From contig NZ_FNBZ01000006.1 of the NCBI RefSeq assembly GCF_900102525.1, forward strand, positions 124,001 through 188,000: a stretch of DNA of 64,000 bases, written 5' to 3'. The stretch is from Allobosea robiniae (GTDB taxonomy: Bacteria > Pseudomonadota > Alphaproteobacteria > Rhizobiales > Beijerinckiaceae). This document shows, one piece after another, positions 58,919 through 64,000 of the stretch. Positions within the stretch are counted from its first letter, which is position 1. Every line of letters starts with the position of its first letter. The position numbers were made by a program, and so were the translations under genes. The notes beneath the pieces are model-generated. The model saw only the letters and a list, made by a program, of their open reading frames with translations. It had not been told where the DNA came from and searched no databases.

Positions 58919-59443
58919 TCACTCCGCTGCGATGGGCGCTGCGGCTCTCGCCGCCCGGCGCTGGTCGAGGACGTTGCGGCCGCTTTCGCTATAGCCGCGC
59001 TGGTAGGTGGCGCTGAACGTGTCCCGGGCGCGCAGCCATTGCGGCACAGGCTGGCGCGCGGCACTCGCCTCGGGCAATTCGATGGTGTCGAAGCCGCAGG
59101 AGAGGGCATAGGCGAACTGGTCGGCGATCAGCGGGCCGCTGGCGCGAATCTCGCCCGCAAAGCCGGCGCGCCGGATCTGGCGAGCGAGGCTGAAGCCGCG
59201 CCCGTCGGAATAGGCGGGAAAGGCGATGGCGACGAGCGCCAGCCGCGGCAGGAAGGGTTCGAGCGCGGAGAAGGGTACGGAATTGGGCAGGATCACGCCG
59301 ATCACCTGCTCGGGCTCCTGCGCGTCGAGCGCCGCGGCGAGAACCTCCCAAGGCACGATCGCCGCCGGGATATTGCCGATCGCCGCGCCTTCGCTGCGGG
59401 TCCAGCGGTCCTCGGCACTTCCGTTCCGGTCAAGCAGCGGCAC
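58919..59443 (-). CDS. DUF934 family protein of the sulfite reductase operon
   Basis: A 174-aa protein, GTG 59443 with AGGAG eight bases upstream, overlapping the end of cysI by 14 bp. DUF934 signs: LPNSVPFSALEPFLPRLALV, FPAYSDGRGFSLARQIRRAG and SCGFDTIELPEASAARQPVP. The family is consistently next to cysI in alpha- and betaproteobacteria and thought to assist sulfite reduction or assembly, but the reaction is unknown. Confidence 0.88.
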   Translation of the reverse strand: MPLLDRNGSAEDRWTRSEGAAIGNIPAAIVPWEVLAAALDAQEPEQVIGVILPNSVPFSALEPFLPRLALVAIAFPAYSDGRGFSLARQIRRAGFAGEIRASGPLIADQFAYALSCGFDTIELPEASAARQPVPQWLRARDTFSATYQRGYSESGRNVLDQRRAARAAAPIAAE

Positions 59444-61100
59444 GGGTGGTCTCCTGGAAAGCGGCCTTGAAGGGGCTGAGCCCGATGCGGCGGACATTGT
59501 CGATGAAGCTCTCGCCCTCGCTGCGCGCGGCGAGGTAGACGGAAACGATCCGCTCGATCGCGTCCGGTACCTCCTCGGCAGCGAGGCCAGGCCCGAGAAT
59601 CTCGCCGATCGCCGCATTCTCGGTGGCATCGCCGCCGAGCGTGATCTGGTAGGATTCGATGCCGCGCTTCTCCAGGCCGAGAATGCCGATATGGCCGACA
59701 TGGTGATGGCCGCAGGCATTGATGCAGCCGGAGATCTTGATGCCGAGCGGCCCGATCTCGCGCTGGCGCGCCTCGTCGGCGAAGCGGCTCTGGATCGCCT
59801 GTGCGATCGGGATCGAGCGCGCCGTCGCCAGCGCGCAATAATCGAGGCCGGGGCAGGAGATGATGTCGGTGACAAGTCCGATATTGGCGCTTGCCAGTCC
59901 GGCTTCGCCCAGTTGCTGCCAGATGGCGAAGAGGTCGCGCTGGCGCACATGCGGCAGCACGAGGTTCTGCGCGTGGGTGACGCGCAATTCGTCGAAGGAA
60001 TAGCGTTCGGCGAGATCGGCGACGCGACGCATCTGCTCGCTGGTCGCATCGCCCGGCGCCTGGCCGATCGGCTTCAGCGAGATCGTCAGCGCGGTATAGC
60101 CGGGCACCTTGTGCGGGACCGTGTTGACCTCGACCCAGCGGGCGAAGGCCGGATTGCTCGCCTTCGCCGCTTCCAGCGTGTTGCTGACGGCCGGCAGCGC
60201 TTCGTAGCGCGGCGGCGCGAAATAGGCGGCGATGCGCGCGACCTCTTCCGGATCCGCATTGATCGAAGGGCCGTCGAGCTGAGCGAACTCGGCCTCGACA
60301 CGGCGTGTGAATTCCTCGGCGCCGATCTCGTGGACGAGGATCTTGACGCGCGCCTTGTACTTGTTGTCGCGCCGACCCTCGAGATTATAGACCCGCATGA
60401 TCGCCTCGAGATAGGCGAGCAGGTCCTTCTTCGGCAGATAGTCGCGCACCACCTTGCCGATCATCGGCGTGCGGCCGAGCCCGCCGCCGACGCTGATCTC
60501 GTAGCAGGTCTCATGCGTGTCGGGATGGCGGCGCAGGCGCAGGCCGATGTCATGGGCCTTGATCACCGCCCGGTCGGCCTCGGCGCCCGTCACCGCGATC
60601 TTGAACTTGCGCGGCAGATAGCTGAATTCGGGATGGGCCGAAGACCATTGCCGGATCAGCTCGGCGGTCGGGCGCGGATCCTCGATCTCGTCCTGCGCGA
60701 CGCCGGCGAAATGGTCGGCCGTGACATTGCGGATGCAGTTCCCGGAGGTCTGGATGCAGTGCATCTCGACATCGGCGAGCAGCCCGAGGATTTCAGGCAC
60801 GTCGCGCAGCTTCGGCCAGTTGAACTGCAGGTTCTGCCGCGTGGTGAAATGGCCGTAGCCGCGGTCATACTTCTCGCCGATGAGGGCGAGCTGGCGCAAT
60901 TGCCGCGAATTCAGCGTGCCATAGGGCACGGCGATGCGCAGCATATAGGCGTGGAGTTGGAGATAGACGCCGTTCTTCAGCCGGAGCGGCTTGAACTCGT
61001 CCTCGGTCAGAGAGCCGTCTAGCCGGCGCGCCACCTGGTCGGTGAACTGCGCCACCCGCTCCCGGACAAAACGCTCGTCGAATTCGTCGTAACGATACAT
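59430..61100 (-). CDS. cysI: Ferredoxin-type sulfite/nitrite reductase hemoprotein
   Basis: Siroheme-[4Fe-4S] reductase that takes sulfite to sulfide, 556 aa. Cluster ligands are in CPGLDYCALATARSIPIAQA (C-x5-C) and GCINACGHHHVGHIGILGLE (C-x3-C). Two pseudo-symmetric halves are visible (GHFTTRQNLQFNWPKLRDVP in the first; RVTHAQNLVLPHVRQRDLFA in the second). With no flavoprotein CysJ nearby and a ferredoxin gene upstream in the operon, it is likely ferredoxin-dependent, like plant and cyanobacterial enzymes. Confidence 0.94.
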   Translation of the reverse strand: MYRYDEFDERFVRERVAQFTDQVARRLDGSLTEDEFKPLRLKNGVYLQLHAYMLRIAVPYGTLNSRQLRQLALIGEKYDRGYGHFTTRQNLQFNWPKLRDVPEILGLLADVEMHCIQTSGNCIRNVTADHFAGVAQDEIEDPRPTAELIRQWSSAHPEFSYLPRKFKIAVTGAEADRAVIKAHDIGLRLRRHPDTHETCYEISVGGGLGRTPMIGKVVRDYLPKKDLLAYLEAIMRVYNLEGRRDNKYKARVKILVHEIGAEEFTRRVEAEFAQLDGPSINADPEEVARIAAYFAPPRYEALPAVSNTLEAAKASNPAFARWVEVNTVPHKVPGYTALTISLKPIGQAPGDATSEQMRRVADLAERYSFDELRVTHAQNLVLPHVRQRDLFAIWQQLGEAGLASANIGLVTDIISCPGLDYCALATARSIPIAQAIQSRFADEARQREIGPLGIKISGCINACGHHHVGHIGILGLEKRGIESYQITLGGDATENAAIGEILGPGLAAEEVPDAIERIVSVYLAARSEGESFIDNVRRIGLSPFKAAFQETTRAAA

Positions 61101-61102
61101 GG

Positions 61103-61459
61103 TCAGCCCTTCGGCGCGGCGACGATGCCTTCACCGGCCTGCTTGCCGAGATCGGGACGATTGCTGGGGCCGAGCGTCTTGAAGCGCTCGCGGAAATGGC
61201 GGGGAACCGGGCTGCCGCTCTCGATGGCGACATCGACGAGATAGGCGTCGACCACCTTGTTGCCGCGCAGCTCGGCGGCGGCGAAGGCTTCGAGCCGGTC
61301 AGCCGCGGCATCATCGGCTGCGACGAGGGCAAGTGCAGGATCACGCGTCCAGGCCAGCGGGCCGGCACCATCGACGAAGGCGAAGACGACATCGCCGTCG
61401 AGCAGGTCGTTGGCGAGGAGAATTGCCGGCAAGGGAACGCGTTTAGCAGCAGCAGCCAT
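61103..61459 (-). CDS. DUF2849 family protein
   Basis: A 118-aa protein from ATG 61459; a GTG one codon earlier is equally possible. It overlaps the ferredoxin stop by 1 nt. Family signs: ANDLLDGDVVFAFVDGAG, NKVVDAYLVDVAIESGSPVP and HFRERFKTLGPSNRPDLGKQ. DUF2849 is found almost only next to cysI/cysG in alphaproteobacteria; its function is unknown and it has no cysteines. Confidence 0.9.
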   Translation of the reverse strand: MAAAAKRVPLPAILLANDLLDGDVVFAFVDGAGPLAWTRDPALALVAADDAAADRLEAFAAAELRGNKVVDAYLVDVAIESGSPVPRHFRERFKTLGPSNRPDLGKQAGEGIVAAPKG

Positions 61460-61785
61460 CACGCAGCCTCCGCCAGTGTCAGCGTCAACCCGTCGAGATC
61501 ATCAGCCCAGATGATCTGGCAGGAGAGGCGGGAGGTCGCCTCGATCAGCGGCAATTCGTCGAGCGCATCGATTTCCTCGTTGCGCGGCTCGGGCAGCTTC
61601 TCGGCCCATTCCTGGGCGACGATGACATGGCAGGTGCCGCAATCGCAGGAGCCGCCGCAGACGCCCTCGATGCCGACCTTGTAGTCGCGCAGGATCTCCA
61701 TGACCCGCCAGCCTTCCACGGCTTCCAGTTCATGGCTCCGGCCCTGTCGATCGATGACGTTCAGAACTGCCACGATAACGCCCAT
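61459..61785 (-). CDS. [2Fe-2S] ferredoxin of the sulfur operon
   Basis: A 108-aa adrenodoxin/ISC-type [2Fe-2S] ferredoxin. Cluster ligands: VCGGSCDCGTCHVIVAQEWA gives the C-x5-C-x2-C spacing, and the fourth Cys is in RLSCQIIWADDLDGL. It heads the cysI operon and is therefore the probable electron donor to CysI. Its acidic surface (EEIDALDELP) fits docking to a basic reductase, by inference. ATG 61785 lies 54 bp downstream of the shared motif at 61819-61840, read in the minus direction. Confidence 0.92.
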   Translation of the reverse strand: MGVIVAVLNVIDRQGRSHELEAVEGWRVMEILRDYKVGIEGVCGGSCDCGTCHVIVAQEWAEKLPEPRNEEIDALDELPLIEATSRLSCQIIWADDLDGLTLTLAEAA

Positions 61786-61818
61786 CCCCGTTCGGTCTTT
61801 CGAACAGGAGTTTTACGC

Positions 61819-61840
61819 TATCGGCAGGGTATGGCTCAAT
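61819..61840 (-). promoter_or_regulatory. Shared sulfur-operon motif upstream of the ferredoxin gene
   Basis: Read toward the operon: ATTGAGCCATA, then CCTG, then CCGATA. Compare ATTGAGGCATAG-CCGATA before cysP. Both motifs sit at similar distance (about 35-80 bp) from the start codon of a sulfur operon. Confidence 0.45.
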
Positions 61841-61990
61841 TCACATCAGGTAGGCGGTTTTTTCGAATTATCCTGACGGCAGAGTAGAATTATCCCAGGA
61901 AGCGGCTTTTCGGCGGATCTGCCGCAAATTTGTGCCATTCGGGCAACTTCGCGCGCCACGCAGCGAGGCCGCCCGAATGCAGACCGTATG

Positions 61991-62965
61991 TCAGGCGCTT
62001 TTCAGGATCGGCTCGACGATGTCCTGCACATCGAACGCTTCGCTGAGGGTCGCGAGATGGTGCGGTTCGCCACGGGTCAGCTTCGCCACGCCTTCGAGCT
62101 GCCGGCGCAGGGCCAGCGGGCGCGCCTCGTTCTGGGAGAGCGCTTCCGGATCGGGCTCCCAACTGCCGTCGGCAAGACGACGCTCGGCGCGCGACCAGTC
62201 GCAGAGCCGGACAGCGCCCTTATCCCCCTCCAGCGTCCAGACGTTATGGTCGTCCTTGGTGGTCGTGCCGACGCCGCCGGTGAGGCTGACGGGCAGGGCG
62301 CCCGCGGTCAGCGTCGCCTCGATCCGGCGCTCGCTCTTGCCGGATTCGGGGTAGGCGGCCTTGGCGGAAAGGTTGGTGAAGGGGCCGGCGATGCGGCGGG
62401 TCAGGAACAGGAAATGCGAGACGACCTCGCGGGTGAAGCCGCCCTGCGCCGTACGGTCGAGCCAGCCGGCCGCATCGACCTGCCAGGAGCGCGGCCAGGT
62501 CGCGAAGGCGACCTCGATCGAGACGCGTTGGAGAGTGCCGACCGCGCCCGAGTCGATCCATTCCCGCAAACGGGCAACGGCCGGGGAGGAGGCAAAGGGA
62601 AAGTTCACAGCGCCGCGCGCGCCGGCCTCGGCGACGAAGGTGCGAGCATCCTCGACATCGACCGCCAGCGGCTTCTCGCAGAACACTGCCTTGCCGGCGG
62701 CGAGCGCCGCACGGGCATGACCGAGATGGGAGGAGGGCGGCGAAGCGATATAGACGCAGTCGCTTGCAGCGATCAGGGCAGCCGCATCCGGCTGCTGCGC
62801 CACCGCTGGCAATGCAGCCCCGATCCGCTCCATCGCCTCGGCCGAGGGGTCCCAGATGCCGGAGACGCGAAGCGCACTCGCCGGCTGGTCGAGCGCGGCG
62901 CGCAGCATGCGCTCGCCCATGATGCCGGCGCCGATCAGGCCAAGGGAAATGGGGTTTGCAGTCAT
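61991..62965 (-). CDS. Gfo/Idh/MocA family oxidoreductase
   Basis: A 324-aa NAD(P)-dependent sugar/inositol-type dehydrogenase. The Rossmann motif ISLGLIGAGIMGERMLRAAL is at the N-terminus; the catalytic EKP signature is in AVFCEKPLAVDVEDARTFVA; the C-terminal domain follows (TREVVSHFLFLTRRIAGPFT with the expected His). Substrate unknown. It ends 205 bp after the cys operon's upstream region; this gap otherwise holds the motif described above. Confidence 0.9.
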   Translation of the reverse strand: MTANPISLGLIGAGIMGERMLRAALDQPASALRVSGIWDPSAEAMERIGAALPAVAQQPDAAALIAASDCVYIASPPSSHLGHARAALAAGKAVFCEKPLAVDVEDARTFVAEAGARGAVNFPFASSPAVARLREWIDSGAVGTLQRVSIEVAFATWPRSWQVDAAGWLDRTAQGGFTREVVSHFLFLTRRIAGPFTNLSAKAAYPESGKSERRIEATLTAGALPVSLTGGVGTTTKDDHNVWTLEGDKGAVRLCDWSRAERRLADGSWEPDPEALSQNEARPLALRRQLEGVAKLTRGEPHHLATLSEAFDVQDIVEPILKSA

Positions 62966-63045
62966 ATGCGTCTCGCTCGCCGGATCTTCGGGCCGGCTGC
63001 TGTTTCCCCGGACAAGGCCCGCTTGTCCAGCGGTTTGGCGCCCGC

Positions 63046-64000
63046 TCAGGATTGCGGTGGCTTTGCCCGCATTCGCGCAGTCAGGCCGATACCCGTTACC
63101 GCCAGCGCGAACAGCACCCAGAGCGGATCGGCCCGGTTGAGCAGAAACGATTCCAGCATCCCGATATAGGTCATGAAGATCACGATCATGACGAAGAGAT
63201 CGGCGAGCCGGCGGTTTGGCGCGATGCGGCAGGCGCGCAGATAATCGACGAGCGGCAGGCCCATCAGCACGAAGACCATCACGATGGCGCCGGGCACGCC
63301 GAAGGTCAGCGCGGCGTCGAGATAGCTGTCATGGCCGGAGCCGATGCCGCGCACGTCCCAGCTCGCCTCGTAATTCTCCTCGAGGCCGGTGACGGCCGGC
63401 GTCTGCCAGAAACTGGCATAGCCGTAGCCGGACCAGGGTCGCTCGGCGATGCGTTGCAGGGCGAATTTCCAGATCTCGTCGCGCCCGGTGAAGGTCGGGT
63501 CCGAAATCAGCGCCTTCAGGATGCCGTTGAGCGCAGGCGACATCACCGAGCCGACCGTCAGCGCCGCGATCAGCCCGACCAGTACGAGATGGGCGAATAT
63601 CGCCAGCCCCGGCCGCCCGGTCACGCGCCCCATTGCCACCACGCCGATGGCGAGCGGCAGGAAGCCCAGCGTCGTCTTGGAGCCGCTGTTGAGTACGAAC
63701 AGGACGCCGAGCGCGACGATAATGGTTCCGCGCCAGCGCAGGCCACAGCGCCAGCCATAGATCCCGATCATCGCGACGATCGAGAAGACTGGCGCGGCGA
63801 AGTTCTTGTGCGAGAGATGCCCGCGCCAGTCGCCGGCATGCACGCCCTCCGCGCCTTCCGAACCGTGGATGACAAGCTGCGGCGCCACCATCAGCATCGC
63901 GTAGACCAGCAGCAGCAGCACGAGGCAGGCATTGACCGCGGCCACGGCGAAACCGTGCTCGTCATCGGGCAGGACGAGGATGCCGGCGACGACGATCATC
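63046..64000 (-). CDS. O-antigen ligase family membrane protein (partial)
   Basis: C-terminal 317 or more residues of a polytopic protein; the gene runs off the right edge of the window, so the start is not seen (an ATG at 63999 is in frame but is inside the gene). Many hydrophobic helices and the Wzy/WaaL-type periplasmic-loop region with SGYGYASFWQTPAVTGLEEN and RGIGSGHDSYLDAALTFGVP (the H-D-x-Y-L motif common in O-antigen ligase domains) place it in that family. Likely polysaccharide polymerase or ligase. Confidence 0.82.
   Translation of the reverse strand, partial: MIVVAGILVLPDDEHGFAVAAVNACLVLLLLVYAMLMVAPQLVIHGSEGAEGVHAGDWRGHLSHKNFAAPVFSIVAMIGIYGWRCGLRWRGTIIVALGVLFVLNSGSKTTLGFLPLAIGVVAMGRVTGRPGLAIFAHLVLVGLIAALTVGSVMSPALNGILKALISDPTFTGRDEIWKFALQRIAERPWSGYGYASFWQTPAVTGLEENYEASWDVRGIGSGHDSYLDAALTFGVPGAIVMVFVLMGLPLVDYLRACRIAPNRRLADLFVMIVIFMTYIGMLESFLLNRADPLWVLFALAVTGIGLTARMRAKPPQS

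Overview
This window is ordinary GC-rich chromosome from an alphaproteobacterium of the order Hyphomicrobiales (Rhizobiales). It probably comes from the Bosea/Beijerinckiaceae-Methylobacteriaceae side of the order. The evidence is the gene order (proS-lolC-lolD-dnaE; rpsB-tsf-pyrH-frr-uppS-cdsA-dxr-rseP-bamA-lpxD-fabZ-lpxA-lpxI-lpxB-gltA-gltX-comEC-lexA-moeA-moaC-trpC-trpD-trpG), the long C-terminal extension on ribosomal protein S2, LexA boxes of the alphaproteobacterial GAAC-N7-GAAC type, and IalB, DUF2849 and DUF934 family proteins. The genus is an inference. I see no rRNA, tRNA, CRISPR array, prophage or intact insertion sequence.

Layout. 1-6.8 kb: end of proS, lipoprotein-release ABC genes, a very small SOS-type gene, dnaE and pncA. 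6.8-8.6 kb: a diguanylate cyclase and a small secreted protein. 8.8-15.9 kb: translation, UMP kinase, undecaprenyl/CDP-diglyceride and MEP-pathway genes, interrupted by one reversed VOC-family gene. 16-24.6 kb: envelope biogenesis (rseP, bamA, lipid A genes). 24.8-35.3 kb: gltA, gltX, comEC, lexA, molybdopterin genes and trpGDC. 35.4-50.3 kb is a more accessory stretch: a HerA-like ATPase, small secreted proteins, a degenerate AMP-binding-like protein, an orphan peptide-binding protein, IalB, hspQ with a MITE-like element just upstream, a CoA ester lyase, an acyltransferase, a transporter, a CoA-transferase, a UbiH-type hydroxylase and a quinone reductase. 50.3-61.8 kb: rimO, a sulfurtransferase/OsmC pair and two leftward sulfur-assimilation operons (cysP-cysT-cysW-cysA, and ferredoxin-DUF2849-cysI-DUF934-small membrane protein-cysG). 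62-64 kb: a Gfo/Idh/MocA oxidoreductase and an O-antigen-ligase-like protein cut by the window edge.

The most interesting item is a 36-codon membrane-protein gene at 2490-2600. It has a strong ribosome binding site and two perfect GAAC-N7-GAAC LexA boxes exactly 21 bp apart (2441-2455 and 2462-2476) flanking its predicted -10. With lexA and its own box (31121-31135) in the same window, this looks like a LexA-controlled microprotein, analogous in size, topology and control to the Caulobacter cell-division inhibitor SidA, although I see no clear sequence identity. Other points of interest are a 262-bp element with 31-bp perfect terminal inverted repeats beside hspQ, an AMP-binding-like pseudoenzyme, a ferredoxin-containing sulfite-reduction operon, a motif shared by both sulfur promoters, and several families of intergenic palindromes.

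Most of the window is housekeeping. No large new multi-gene system (defence, secretion or biosynthetic cluster) is visible.
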